Assembly (NCBI RefSeq): GCF_014837145.1
Contig: NZ_JACYFS010000001.1
Span: 682,001 to 746,000 of the forward strand
DNA length: 64,000 nt
Reading direction: 5' to 3'
DNA from: Chryseobacterium caseinilyticum
GTDB taxonomy: Bacteria; Bacteroidota; Bacteroidia; Flavobacteriales; Weeksellaceae
The notes beneath the pieces were generated by a model. That model was given only the letters and a program-made list of their open reading frames with translations, did not search any database and was not told the DNA's origin. The position numbers were made by a program, and so were the translations under genes. Below, one piece after another: positions 52,092 through 61,636 of the stretch. How positions within the stretch are numbered: position 1 is the first letter of the stretch; each line of letters starts with the position of its first letter.

Positions 52092-54575
52092 TTATATCAC
52101 ATATTTCTTTAAGCCTTCCATAATTCCCTGCCACAACATACTGAAGAAACTGCGTTCCGGTTCACGCTTTTTTTCGATAACCACATGATCTGGTTCGCCA
52201 GTTGACTCATTTTTTACAAACCAGTTGGCAACGGTAGTTAAAATTTTTCGCTCTTTCCCTTTTTTGTTAAGCAAATTGACATACATGTCTTTGTATTTAA
52301 AATAGAATTTGCCGGCAATTCCGTCCGAATTGCCATAATAATCAAATTTAATATAATCAATTTGTCCGTCAAGTGTCACATTAAGATAAGGTCGCACAAA
52401 AAGATTTACATTTTCTGCCGATAATCTTTGTATATTTCCGTTGATAGTGAATTTATCAGATTTGTCTAACACGTCAAATTTCCAGTTAACATTGGTATGA
52501 GCATTATCATAAAAATCAAACTCAGCATCTGTTTTGATTACTGTCGGTCGACCTTTAATTTTACCGTTGTTTACATTAGCGATATTCGCATTGAATTTGC
52601 TGAAAATAATTTTCCCTGGAATATTGCTGTTGTCAGCATCTTCTTCATAAATCAATTCAGAATTTTTGAGAACCACATTTTTTACAAACATTGGCATCTT
52701 CATATCACGTAATTTTTTGCTGAAAAGATATCTCACAGCAATGTCATCCGGTGGTGCAAGGTCGTGGTAAATGTTGCAGTATAGTCCGTCAATAAAAACT
52801 TTATCAATATCAACTGCACCATTTTTACCGAAAGAAGTATTTTTATCTAAAACCGAAATTTTCTTTGCTTTCAGAGTATAAAGATCGGTTTCTTTTGCAA
52901 TTATTTTGCTAAATGCCTGTCTTGAATATTTTGGTAAATACTGAATGTCTGTTACATCCGTCTTTTTTCCTGAATTTACAATTTCAGCAACTTTCAGACT
53001 GTAATATTTTCCTGCATCAAGATGCACTTTTTCTGCTTTTACATAATGATTTGCAGATGTGAAGGGCAAAGTTCCCTTAAGGGTATTTGGATCTGCTTTT
53101 ACAGAATTTAATCTAATGTTAAATTTCCCTACAGATAATTTTTCTTTCGACTGAGAAGACTGTTTGATTTTTCCGTCGGTGATATTTACGTATCCAATCT
53201 GAGCCAAAAATTCAGGAACAGTATTTTTGTCAGATTTTGAACTGGACTTTTTTATTGCTGAAATTATCTCAATTTCTGGCTGGTCAATTTCAATTCCTGC
53301 GAAATTTAAATTAAGTTTTTGTCCTGTAAATCTGCTTGTATTTTTCAGAATTTTGAGCTGTTTTGTCGACACGGAAAACACGTCCTTCACGGCACTTTTA
53401 CCCAAGGCAATCATTTTAAAATCGTCAACAATAATATCAGAATTTTTTGAAGTTATTTTTGAAACTTTTATAGCCTGCAGAGGATTCGTTTTAAAATAAA
53501 TATTCTCTGCCTCAATATCGTGATTGGTAAATCGGAATGGAATTTTTTCTTTCACCGTATTTTTATCAAAAACAATATCACTCAGATTAAAATTAAAATT
53601 ATCTATAGACGCAGTTTTTTCTTTATTGGCTTGGATAACAGCAATTTTCCCGTTTTTAAAGTTGATGTTTTTCATCCCGATTTTCATCTCAACTTCTTTC
53701 GGATTTTTGTTTTTTTCTACAATATTTTTGCCTGTAGACATTACTTTTAAATCTGGTTTAATGAAGGAAACCTGAGAAACAATCAAAGAATCCTGACTTA
53801 CATTGAAGTCTTTTGCTAAAAATTGTTCCGCCGCAAAGTCGAACACATTTTTTGCATTGTATTTTGACGGATCCTGCAATGGTTTCAGTCGGAAAGCATT
53901 TAAAGTTAAAGTTTTATTATCGGTACTGATTCGCTCCGCATCAATTTCGTAAAATTCATTTACACCAATTTTTACATCGGCCGCTTCAATATTGATTTTT
54001 GAAAAGGCAAGCGGAATTTTCGATGAACTCTCACTCTGCTTAATATCTTTTATGTTGATCTGAATGTTTTTTCCTGTAAAAACAGGTTTTCCCTGAGAAT
54101 CTGTCACGTTTGCCGTTACATTCTTTATTTCTAAATCATTAACGTGTAAATCCAGAGGTTTTCTCTCTTTTGCTTCTTTTTTCTTTGGAGCCGCAATCCG
54201 CATCATAATATTTGAGTTGGTAAGAAGAATTTTATCCGCCTTGTACGACTTTTTAAATGCAGCAGCAAAAATACCAAGATCTGTGATCTCAATTTTCTCA
54301 GCATTGCCATTGATCTGTGTTATGGCTTTGTCAGAAGGATTTTTGGTGGAAATGTCAACTTTCAGTATAGAAATATTACCTTTAAATAAATTCAGTTTAA
54401 AATCAGCTAACTTCACTGTGTACGGAGTTTTACTGCTGATGAGAGACGGCAGCTTTTTTTCCAGATAATATTCTAAAGCAAATGGGAAAAGTACAGCCAG
54501 AGCAATAAGTACAGCGGCAATAGAAAGCAGCCACTTTCGGCGACGACTTGAAGAGGGTAGGGTTTTGTTTTTCAT
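52092..54575 (-). CDS. AsmA-like / DUF748 envelope protein
   Basis: 827 residues. An N-terminal membrane helix (WLLSIAAVLIALAVLFPFAL, near 15-35) anchors a long beta-helical body: repeated short strands with LNLFKGNISILKVDISTKNP, VNDLEIKNVTANVT, and in the last 200 residues VDIDKVFIDGLYCNI, and KFDYYGNSDGIAGKFYFKYK typical of the AsmA/DUF748 family, linked to outer-membrane lipid transport and integrity. The C-terminal motif VNLLNKKGKERKILTTVANW precedes a basic end. It stands alone. Confidence 0.85.
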   Translation of the reverse strand: MKNKTLPSSSRRRKWLLSIAAVLIALAVLFPFALEYYLEKKLPSLISSKTPYTVKLADFKLNLFKGNISILKVDISTKNPSDKAITQINGNAEKIEITDLGIFAAAFKKSYKADKILLTNSNIMMRIAAPKKKEAKERKPLDLHVNDLEIKNVTANVTDSQGKPVFTGKNIQINIKDIKQSESSSKIPLAFSKINIEAADVKIGVNEFYEIDAERISTDNKTLTLNAFRLKPLQDPSKYNAKNVFDFAAEQFLAKDFNVSQDSLIVSQVSFIKPDLKVMSTGKNIVEKNKNPKEVEMKIGMKNINFKNGKIAVIQANKEKTASIDNFNFNLSDIVFDKNTVKEKIPFRFTNHDIEAENIYFKTNPLQAIKVSKITSKNSDIIVDDFKMIALGKSAVKDVFSVSTKQLKILKNTSRFTGQKLNLNFAGIEIDQPEIEIISAIKKSSSKSDKNTVPEFLAQIGYVNITDGKIKQSSQSKEKLSVGKFNIRLNSVKADPNTLKGTLPFTSANHYVKAEKVHLDAGKYYSLKVAEIVNSGKKTDVTDIQYLPKYSRQAFSKIIAKETDLYTLKAKKISVLDKNTSFGKNGAVDIDKVFIDGLYCNIYHDLAPPDDIAVRYLFSKKLRDMKMPMFVKNVVLKNSELIYEEDADNSNIPGKIIFSKFNANIANVNNGKIKGRPTVIKTDAEFDFYDNAHTNVNWKFDVLDKSDKFTINGNIQRLSAENVNLFVRPYLNVTLDGQIDYIKFDYYGNSDGIAGKFYFKYKDMYVNLLNKKGKERKILTTVANWFVKNESTGEPDHVVIEKKREPERSFFSMLWQGIMEGLKKYVI

Positions 54576-54818
54576 CGGTGAGAATCTAAGTACCTCCTAA
54601 ACAAAACGTATTCCAATTATGTTCAGAGTCATTTTTCGGCGGAAAATAAAGAATTATGGGAGAAAAATATTTTATTGTAAATGCACGGGAAAATGTACTG
54701 ACAAAATTATAAAAATGTCAACTGTATAAATAAAAAAACTATTGATAACTGCAATTTCAAAAAAAGAGTATTTTGAAATTTCTGTGAGAATTTATTTTCT
54801 TAAAACGAATTTTCTTAA

Positions 54819-55190
54819 CTAATGACTTTCTTTTGACGCCATAATCTCTTTAATTTGCGATAAAAGATGATCAATATCAAAAGGTTTTGCGATAAAACCA
54901 TCAGGTTGGCAGTCATCTGCAAAATGTTTAAGCTGAGCATGAGCGCTCATAATAAGTACTGGGATTTCTGCGTTTTCGCTGCTGGTTTTTATTTCGCTGC
55001 AAAGATCTATACCAGATCCGTCCGGCAACATCACATCGAATAGATAGAGATCCGGCTTTTCTTCTTTATTGCGTTGAGCAAATTCTTTGACATTTTCAAA
55101 CGATTGCACGGCATAATCTTCTGAAGTTAAAAATATTTCAAGAATTTCTCTGATGGAATCATCATCCTCTACGATATAAATTTTTCTCAT
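54819..55190 (-). CDS. Single-domain response regulator (CheY-like)
   Basis: 123 residues from the ATG at 55190 (MRKIYIVEDDDSIREIL); a start at 55217 would add nine unlikely residues. IVEDDD is the acidic pocket, LYLFDVMLPDGSG holds the phospho-accepting Asp near residue 52, ILIMSAHAQ the Thr/Ser switch and GFIAKPFDIDHLL the Lys. No output domain, so it works through a partner. No cognate kinase is adjacent; a GAF histidine kinase lies at 61965. Confidence 0.9.
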   Translation of the reverse strand: MRKIYIVEDDDSIREILEIFLTSEDYAVQSFENVKEFAQRNKEEKPDLYLFDVMLPDGSGIDLCSEIKTSSENAEIPVLIMSAHAQLKHFADDCQPDGFIAKPFDIDHLLSQIKEIMASKESH

Positions 55191-55403
55191 ATTTCGATAT
55201 TGCAATAATAGCACCAATCAGGTGAATAATTTTCAGTTTTTATGGTTTAAAAATATTGAATTGTTTTTGGAAAAGTTTTAGATTTACTTTAAACACTTGC
55301 TTTATAAAGAAAATATTATGTTCAAAATAAAATTATTTTTGAAGAATTGTACTCCCAAAAAATTGTTTTCCGATCTTAATCTTGAATTTTTCTTCAGATC
55401 AAC

Positions 55404-55679
55404 CTACATGATTTCTTCGTTCATACCACCTTTAGCACAATTAAAAATGCGTTCAGCTTCGTCGAAAAAAATATTAATGGAAATCTCAAAACCATTTGCC
55501 ATAAAAAAAGTAACTCTACCTTCATTATTATAGCTGAGAAAGCCAATATGATTGACATTAATGATCACAGGTTTTCCTAATGCCTTGGCTCCTTCAAGGG
55601 CATTTGGTCTTTTTAGATTTTCGATAGATGAAGATTTAATATAGATTAAACCGTCTGATGTAGATCGTATTTTTGGCAT
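55404..55679 (-). CDS. Hypothetical protein
   Basis: 91 residues (MPKIRSTSDGLIYIKSSSIE, LGKPVIINVNHIGFLSYNNE, GRVTFFMANGFEISINIFFD). Mixed alpha/beta, no motif recognised. A protein of this look (START/SpoIIAA-like small sheet) appears conserved in flavobacteria, but I cannot name a family. The gene stands alone. Confidence 0.6.
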   Translation of the reverse strand: MPKIRSTSDGLIYIKSSSIENLKRPNALEGAKALGKPVIINVNHIGFLSYNNEGRVTFFMANGFEISINIFFDEAERIFNCAKGGMNEEIM

Positions 55680-55872
55680 AGTTTGGCAAAATTAAACAAA
55701 TTATGCAGAATTGAGTATGATTTGATGTTTTTTACTTTATAGCAGAAATATTTTGGTTAAAAAACTTCTTCTACAACTGCGATTTGTATTCTTCAAGCTC
55801 GCTTAGAATTTTCATCTTTACGCTCCGAAAATCGATGCTTCCAGCTGACTCTTCTAAAAACGGGTTAAAGTC

Positions 55873-55908
55873 ATCAAAAAAAATCCAAAACCTGATGGCT
55901 TTGGATTT
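55873..55908 (-). terminator. Intrinsic terminator of the secreted protein gene at 55955
   Basis: Stem AAATCCAAA / TTTGGATTT (plus-strand 55881-55889 and 55900-55908) with, on the minus strand, a following U-run (plus-strand A-run 55876-55880). 47 bases past the stop codon. Confidence 0.75.
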
Positions 55909-55954
55909 CAACATTTTTAAAATTGATTCTTATTTAAATAAAAAATTTTAAAGT

Positions 55955-56440
55955 CTATTTCTTAGGTTTTAAACTTAAATTATCAACATAAACCGCCTGA
56001 TGAATCCCGTTTAGCATCACCTTCAAACCTACATTAGCATCTTTTTTAAGAGCGATATCGAAAGTTTTTTTGTTACCGTCAATTTTCACTGCTTTGGCAA
56101 CAGCAACATAAGATTTTGCATCAGAAGCATTATTTACAGAGAAAATTTCAAGCGTAGTTTCGCCGCCGTTGTCTGAAACATCAAGTGTTAATGTATATTT
56201 TCCTGCCTTGATTTTTGGAGTTACCAAAAACATCTTTTCTCTGGGATTTGTCATTGAATAAAACACCACTTTTTTGTCTTTGGTATAAACCATTGCTTTT
56301 CCCTGCTGTGCCGTCCAGCATTTATCAATATCCTTCCAGCCATCAAAATTTTCTGAAAGTGTGGTTACCGTTTTGCATTGCGCATTAGACATTAGAAATC
56401 CACCAAAAACAGCTATTCCTGCAAATATAATTTTTCTCAT
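55955..56440 (-). CDS. Small secreted protein of unknown function
   Basis: 161 residues with signal peptide MRKIIFAGIAVFGGFLMSNA; the mature part is a beta-sandwich-like chain (FDGWKDIDKCWTAQQG, KYTLTLDVSDNGGETTLEIF, VGLKVMLNGIHQAVYVDNLS), similar in style to carbohydrate-binding or cleaved-adhesin domains of T9SS proteins but with no sorting signal. Two cysteines (near 22 and 41) may be disulfide-bonded. Function unknown. Confidence 0.75.
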   Translation of the reverse strand: MRKIIFAGIAVFGGFLMSNAQCKTVTTLSENFDGWKDIDKCWTAQQGKAMVYTKDKKVVFYSMTNPREKMFLVTPKIKAGKYTLTLDVSDNGGETTLEIFSVNNASDAKSYVAVAKAVKIDGNKKTFDIALKKDANVGLKVMLNGIHQAVYVDNLSLKPKK

Positions 56441-56641
56441 AGTTTAGTAAATATAATCGGGTAAAATTACTTAAACCAGACGGTATTTCAAAGTAATTTA
56501 GAATTAAAATAAATTAATTCTGCTTCATATATGATTCAAAAATTTAGACAACGGTAGATAATTCAGCAGAGATCAATGATAAAACTTGGATTTAATTTTA
56601 AACAAAATAGTCGTCGAAATAATATCAATTCAAAACCAAAG

Positions 56642-57262
56642 CTAAATTTCACGCATCAATCTGAATGTCAAATTAATACGCTCGCGCATAGGGTGAGTTG
56701 ATTTGGCAATTCTGTGTTGCCAGTTTTCCTGCAAATCTCCTTTCATAATCAATAAAGAACCGTGGGGTAGAGGCAAACTGTATCTTCTGCTGTGATCATC
56801 CAACTTTCTAAAGTCAAATTTTCTGGTTTCTCCTAAGCTTATCGAAGCAATCACAGGGCGCTCTCCGTATCTTTTTTCTTTATCGCGATGCCAAGCTACA
56901 GAATCGTTATTGTCACGATACAGATTAAGCAAAACAGAGTTAAATTCATATCCAAACTTATCCTCAATTTTCTCTTTCAATGATAAAAGTTCGGGCGTCC
57001 AGCTGTTGACCTCAAATTCACTTCCTCCAAGTTTATAAGCTTTTTCGCCGTCGCCATACCAAGCTGTAAGACGCGGAGTAAGAACGGTTTTTTCATACAT
57101 TTTCTGAGTTCTCTGCTTCCACGGACTTTTTGTTAAAAGCATAGCCTGCAGAAGATTGGCTTCCTCTGGTGTGAGGAAATTTTCTCTGAATTCCAGAAGA
57201 TCAAGCGGAAAGTTGTAAAATTCTCCCGTATCAAATAAACTGAGCTGTCCCATTATTTTCAA
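56642..57262 (-). CDS. alkB: AlkB-like 2-oxoglutarate/Fe(II)-dependent DNA repair dioxygenase
   Basis: 206 residues. The iron ligands are AWHRDKEKRYGERP (H and D) near residue 128 and the later H in ENWQHRIAKSTHPMRERINL, which also supplies the 2-oxoglutarate-binding arginines (RxxxxxR). The N-terminal LFDTGEFYNFPLDLLEFREN is the flavobacterial AlkB/ALKBH2-like opening. It removes alkyl groups from DNA bases. It is 78 bases downstream of a LexA-like repressor gene on the same strand. Confidence 0.92.
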   Translation of the reverse strand: MKIMGQLSLFDTGEFYNFPLDLLEFRENFLTPEEANLLQAMLLTKSPWKQRTQKMYEKTVLTPRLTAWYGDGEKAYKLGGSEFEVNSWTPELLSLKEKIEDKFGYEFNSVLLNLYRDNNDSVAWHRDKEKRYGERPVIASISLGETRKFDFRKLDDHSRRYSLPLPHGSLLIMKGDLQENWQHRIAKSTHPMRERINLTFRLMREI

Positions 57263-57340
57263 ATCTTTTTAGTTGAAACTTTGTTTAATACTTTTTTTGT
57301 CATTTGTGTAAAAACTTAGAATCAAATATGTTTCAGTTTG

Positions 57341-58102
57341 CTAAGTTGTCTTTTTAGAAGTCCTGATTTCAGATCTTAACTCTTCAAACATACTTCTGAT
57401 TTCTTTGTATTCCAGATTTTCAATTCTAAGTTCCTGAGTGTTGATGCTGCAGGCAAATTCCCAGATTTCGTAGACTTCGTGCCATTTGATTTCGTAGGGT
57501 TCATAGAAAGTATTATCTGAACTGACAAAACTTCCCGAATCATTCTGATGAGAATATCTTTTGTAAACAATCCCGTCCTTGGTGATGAAGATGTAGGTTT
57601 TTCCTTTCTTTAAATCTTTTCTGTCTTCCACATATTTTCCAACGATAAATGTTCCGTCGTTGTATGGCGGCATAGAATCTCCATCTGCAGGAAAAGCCCT
57701 GAATTTACCATTTCTTAAGAACGGAAGAGAGAGATGTTGCAGGCTGTCTACAAAGTCCGGATCACTGTAACCGTTCAGATACCCCATACTTGCTTTTTGG
57801 GGAACGATTTCAATTTTGTTCTCTCCGGTTTGATCCACTTTCATAGGAAGCAAAGTTCTGTTGTTTGGCAAACTGACCAGATCTTCTACAGAATATTTTT
57901 TTAAATCAACCGTAATCAACAAATCGATATTGACTTTAAAATATTTTGAGATTTTAATTAAAAGTTCAATTGGCGGCTCCGATCTTCCTTCTTCATAAGT
58001 AGAATATCTCCCACGGGTAATTGAAATTTCATCAGCAACCTTTTGTTGGGATGCTTTCATATTGTCTCTTAAAAATCTAATGTTTTCTGACAGAATCGAC
58101 AT
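57341..58102 (-). CDS. XRE-S24 (LexA/CI-like) transcriptional regulator
   Basis: 253 residues. The N-terminal Cro/CI-type helix-turn-helix (LSENIRFLRDNMKASQQKVA, ISITRGRYSTYEEGRSEPPI) is followed by an S24 peptidase domain: self-cleavage site region QKASMGYLNGYSDPDF near residue 105, Ser in ADGDSMPPYNDG near 142 and Lys in DGIVYKRYSHQ near 180. Such proteins self-cleave after DNA damage or act as CI-like repressors. Being directly upstream of alkB it may control repair genes; no other SOS gene is next to it. Confidence 0.88.
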   Translation of the reverse strand: MSILSENIRFLRDNMKASQQKVADEISITRGRYSTYEEGRSEPPIELLIKISKYFKVNIDLLITVDLKKYSVEDLVSLPNNRTLLPMKVDQTGENKIEIVPQKASMGYLNGYSDPDFVDSLQHLSLPFLRNGKFRAFPADGDSMPPYNDGTFIVGKYVEDRKDLKKGKTYIFITKDGIVYKRYSHQNDSGSFVSSDNTFYEPYEIKWHEVYEIWEFACSINTQELRIENLEYKEIRSMFEELRSEIRTSKKTT

Positions 58103-58175
58103 TGCTATAAATTACAGCAACAAATATATTGATTTTCGCAATAAAAGATATCATTTTGATTAAACTATTTAAAAT

Positions 58176-58208
58176 AAAAATTCCCTCCATAATCTGAAGG
58201 GAATTTTT
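58176..58208. terminator. Bidirectional terminator
   Basis: Stem AAAAATTCCCT / AGGGAATTTTT (58176-58186 and 58198-58208), A-run before and T-run after. Ends the minus-strand gene at 58293. Confidence 0.8.
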
Positions 58209-58292
58209 AATCTGCTTTTTATTTTAAGCTTTTAATAGAGAGGATGCAGCGTGTTTATTCTAAATAAATTAATTTCAATAAAATCTGGAATG

Positions 58293-58697
58293 TCATTTAA
58301 GTATAATTTTATAATATCCATTTTCATCTTTCACATCGATGGCAATTCCTGTAAAGGTTAATTTATTAATCTGATAACCATCGCAGCCCCCTTTAAACTC
58401 AGATGATTCAATAGAAAAATTGAAAGTTCTGACGGGAGAATAAAAAGTATAATTTTTAGTTCCGTTAAGAAGACCTACATTTTGTAAAACAATTCTGTCG
58501 TCATCGGTTTTGGTAACCTGCACACCAACCTGATTTTCATCCTGAATTGAGAAAGGATTGAGTTTGCCGTTTGTAATGAGGTTTTCACCATTATCATCTA
58601 CAAATTCAAAAACAATCGGCAAAGGAGCGTTGTAACATTCTTCGCCGCAGGCAGTCAACATGAATGTGACCAAAAGAAAAAATATTATTTTTTTCAT
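58293..58697 (-). CDS. Lipoprotein of unknown function
   Basis: 134 residues; MKKIIFFLLVTFMLTAC is a lipoprotein signal with Cys17. The mature protein is beta-rich (PIVFEFVDDNGENLITNGKL, LNPFSIQDENQVGVQVTKTD, TYSFYSPVRTFNFSIE-like) with a Cys pair (C110 area), resembling other small flavobacterial lipoproteins. No family recognised. Confidence 0.72.
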   Translation of the reverse strand: MKKIIFFLLVTFMLTACGEECYNAPLPIVFEFVDDNGENLITNGKLNPFSIQDENQVGVQVTKTDDDRIVLQNVGLLNGTKNYTFYSPVRTFNFSIESSEFKGGCDGYQINKLTFTGIAIDVKDENGYYKIILK

Positions 58698-58774
58698 ATC
58701 GTAAGATTAATTCGGTTATGTAAAATTAAACATAATTTTCAAATTTAATTTTATTAAAAATCAACTTGTTTGCC

Positions 58775-59485
58775 TTAGGTCAACCGGAGTGTATTGATTG
58801 CTTTTACCCATTCAGTTTTTTCGCATCGACTGCATTTTTTCTGTCCAGCTTCCAGAAATAAGGAATGACCGCAGTAAGTACATGAATAATAACCGGCCTG
58901 CTCAATCAACTGTAGTTTCTTTTTGTAAACATGAGGTAAAATGGGAAGACCGTACATCACCTCATCATCTTTAAAATAATAAAAACTGATATTGCCTGTA
59001 GTTTCCAGAATAGCTGTTTTTACCTGCCCGACATGTTCTATCGATTCCTGTCTCATTTCGGAGAAAAATTCGTCTTTGGCAAAGGTGTGATCTTTTTTTA
59101 CACCTAAAACAAATTCACCGTTTTCGATCACGTAAAGCGGTTCTCCTTCGATTATATTTTCAAATTTTTCGCTTTTGGTTGCAATATAAGTTATGAGTCG
59201 GTAGAGAAGAATAATAGCAGCAAAAACAATAACGGATGACAGTACAGATGATTCTTTGTTAAACATCGGATCGCCGGCTGCGGAGCCTAATGCAATGATA
59301 ATTGCCACTTCGAAAAGTGAGAGTTGCCGAACTCCTTTTTTGCCCGATAATCTCAGTATAAGCAAAACCATACTGAACATGATAAGTGTGCGAACGGTGA
59401 TTTCAATAGCAAAACTGAAATCGAGATCACCTATAAATATTCTATTCCATTCCAAAATTGAGAGATTTATTTTATTGACCAGCAT
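58775..59485 (-). CDS. DUF421 (YetF-like) membrane protein with a C-terminal zinc ribbon
   Basis: 236 residues. Three membrane helices (FAIEITVRTLIMFSMVLLIL, EVAIIIALGSAAGDP region, LSSVIVFAAIILLYRLITYI) precede the DUF421 soluble domain (PLYVIENGEFVLGVKKDHTF, LFSEMRQESIEHVGQVKTAI). The unusual part is a C-terminal CxxC...CxxC knuckle (YYSCTYCGHSLFLEAGQKKC, SRCEKTEW), not found in Bacillus YetF. Function unknown. Start LVNKINLSILEWNR. Confidence 0.85.
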   Translation of the reverse strand: MLVNKINLSILEWNRIFIGDLDFSFAIEITVRTLIMFSMVLLILRLSGKKGVRQLSLFEVAIIIALGSAAGDPMFNKESSVLSSVIVFAAIILLYRLITYIATKSEKFENIIEGEPLYVIENGEFVLGVKKDHTFAKDEFFSEMRQESIEHVGQVKTAILETTGNISFYYFKDDEVMYGLPILPHVYKKKLQLIEQAGYYSCTYCGHSLFLEAGQKKCSRCEKTEWVKAINTLRLT

Positions 59486-59667
59486 GTAAACCTTGCTGTA
59501 GAGTGTATTTTCTTTGTAAATGATTACAAAAGTCCCGCCACCAATGATTTACTAAGCAATCTGGAGCATTTAAATTAAATTTATTTAAGACAATGTTAAA
59601 GCTTAAAAATATTGACTAGGAAACAATGTTTCAGATATTGAAAAGATTTGTAACTGACAAAGATTTA

Positions 59668-60795
59668 TTAAAATATAGTACTCAGTTCATCAACTAAAAG
59701 TTTAACCTGCAGCGGACGTTTTTTTTCATCCACTTCCAAATCGTTATATAATCCTGTTTTTACAATCACCATTTTCTTTTCACGAATCATGATGATAAAC
59801 TGTCCTAAAAAACCGTAAAAAAAGTAATAAGGAATAGTGTGATCTTCATGAGCCCAGATGTTATAGCAAAATGCATTATTTTCTTGGGTTGGTGTGATGA
59901 GTTTTTTACAAAATTGTTGAGAGAGAATCTGTTTTCCATTCCATTTTCCTTTCTGCATAACCAATTGTCCGATTTTGGCAAAATCTCTTGTGGTGGCGTG
60001 AATACAGCAAAAAGCTTTTTCAACACCCTTTTTATCGGTACTCCATTTTGCGGAATGTTCCATTTCTAATGGTTTCCAAAGTTTTTCTGACAGATAAGAA
60101 GCGAGATCACGGCCGGTTACTTTTATTAAAATTAATCCCAACAATTGTGCTGAAACACTCTGATACTCGTATTTTACACCCGGCATTTCTTTCAGATCAA
60201 CATTTAAAGCCTGCTCCGCAAGATCATCAATAAAATATTGTTTTGAATTCTCTGAAAAAGGGTGGCGGTATTCTTCATCCCAATCAAATGCTGCCTGCAT
60301 CGTCATCAAGTGACGGATGGTAAGAAACTTTCCATAGTGGCTTTCTGCATATTTTGGAAATATGGAAGCTACCAGTTGATCTTCAGAGTCAATGAGTTTG
60401 TCATCAAGCGCAAAACCAATCAGGAGTGACAGAATTCCTTTTGCCATCGAAAATGAATTTAACAGTGAATCAGAATTATGATCTTTCCAGTATTGTTCGT
60501 GCATTAATTTGTTATCACGGATCACAACGAGCGACGAAGTTCCGGTTTTCTTTAATTCTTCTGAAATAGTTTCTGAAAGAGCCTGCTTATTGTAAGCGCT
60601 ATCTTTTTTCCACGGTTGACTGTTTTGAGTAGGGACTTCACGGGAGGAAAATTTATCCTCATCATCTGTAGAAGGTGTGAGTGATCCTTTTTTTAAGTTT
60701 TTGCCAATAGCCTTAAACAGATAACCAAATCCAGAAAGGTAGACTGTTGCACCTGCAATACCTCCGATAAAAAATGTAATCCAAACTTTTTTCAT
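59668..60795 (-). CDS. Membrane-anchored serine hydrolase (beta-lactamase class C fold)
   Basis: 375 residues with an N-terminal membrane helix (WITFFIGGIAGATVYLSGFG). NSFSMAKGILSLLIGFALDD is the SxxK catalytic motif near residue 140, and YEYQSVSAQLLGLILIKVTG near 205 holds the second-motif Tyr and Ser. It is a peptidase or esterase rather than an antibiotic resistance enzyme on current evidence. No neighbour suggests a pathway. Confidence 0.85.
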   Translation of the reverse strand: MKKVWITFFIGGIAGATVYLSGFGYLFKAIGKNLKKGSLTPSTDDEDKFSSREVPTQNSQPWKKDSAYNKQALSETISEELKKTGTSSLVVIRDNKLMHEQYWKDHNSDSLLNSFSMAKGILSLLIGFALDDKLIDSEDQLVASIFPKYAESHYGKFLTIRHLMTMQAAFDWDEEYRHPFSENSKQYFIDDLAEQALNVDLKEMPGVKYEYQSVSAQLLGLILIKVTGRDLASYLSEKLWKPLEMEHSAKWSTDKKGVEKAFCCIHATTRDFAKIGQLVMQKGKWNGKQILSQQFCKKLITPTQENNAFCYNIWAHEDHTIPYYFFYGFLGQFIIMIREKKMVIVKTGLYNDLEVDEKKRPLQVKLLVDELSTIF

Positions 60796-61027
60796 TTTTG
60801 AGAAAAATTTATATTGATTGTTTAAAAAGCCTATCTCATAAAAGAGCCTTTACTTTAAATAAGTTAAAAGTAATCTTTCTAAATATTTTGAGTGCACAAT
60901 TTCTAAGCTACTTTAATACTTTAAAATCCATTATTCAAAAAAAGGTTCAGCGTTTAAGCCAAACCTTTGATTGTATAAATTGGTATCAAACTGATTTGTA
61001 AATGACAAAATCAGGAATTGAATATTA

Positions 61028-61636
61028 TTATTTTAAAGAAGCTTTCACTTTTTCAGACTCCATCAAATGATGTTCAAGTGTTGGAAGTGTTTTACTTGCA
61101 AATCCTTTTAGAGAAGCATCCATACCTGAAGAAGACTGCATCTTAAACTCAGCAATATCTTTTTTGTGATCAGTAACCATTGCGGCTGCGTACATTTTGT
61201 CAAAATCTGCACCTTTTTTAGTCTTCAGATCATCTACCATTTTCTGTTTTTCAGCATCCAGACTTGTAGGTAAAGTGTAACCTGCTGTTGCTGCCCATGA
61301 CTTCAGTTCGTCGTTTGCTTTGCCATGATCTGTAGCCATCATTTCGCCTAATGATTTTACTGATGCATTTGTACCGTTTGCTTTAGCCAGATCACCCATC
61401 ATTACTTCCATCATACCACCCATTGCGGCAGCATCAGCAAATTTTTTGTCCTGATCACTAAGTGTTGCAGCATTTGCATTGGTGACCGTTGATGCCGAGT
61501 CGCCTGTTTTCATCATAGTGTCATTGGTCATTTCTGTACCAGAACTGTCTGTTCCCATGTCTGTCGATTTAGTTTCTTTTTTGTCGCATGACATCAAGGC
61601 AGCAACAGCAAAAACTGTAAGAATTGAATTTTTCAT
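61028..61636 (-). CDS. DUF4142-domain lipoprotein
   Basis: 202 residues. MKNSILTVFAVAALMSC is a lipobox; a Thr/Ser/Met-rich linker (residues 20-60) is followed by the DUF4142 four-helix bundle (LSDQDKKFADAAAMGGMMEV, NASVKSLGEMMATDHGKAND, FDKMYAAAMVTDHKKDIAEF, SLKGFASKTLPTLEHHLMES). The His/Met-rich pattern is usual for the family, possibly copper-binding; role unknown. Confidence 0.88.
   Translation of the reverse strand: MKNSILTVFAVAALMSCDKKETKSTDMGTDSSGTEMTNDTMMKTGDSASTVTNANAATLSDQDKKFADAAAMGGMMEVMMGDLAKANGTNASVKSLGEMMATDHGKANDELKSWAATAGYTLPTSLDAEKQKMVDDLKTKKGADFDKMYAAAMVTDHKKDIAEFKMQSSSGMDASLKGFASKTLPTLEHHLMESEKVKASLK

Noticed and set aside
55771..55914. 47-codon minus-strand frame (starts MLKSKAIRFW, ends LEEYKSQL) downstream of the secreted protein gene
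   Set aside because: Its first codons coincide with the intrinsic terminator stem of the upstream gene; protein-like but no ribosome binding site or homologue visible. It may be a fragment of a lost gene.
60798..61001. 67-codon plus-strand frame beginning MRKIYIDCLK
   Set aside because: Lies in the gap right behind the divergent start of the serine hydrolase gene, with no motif, low complexity and no expected promoter.
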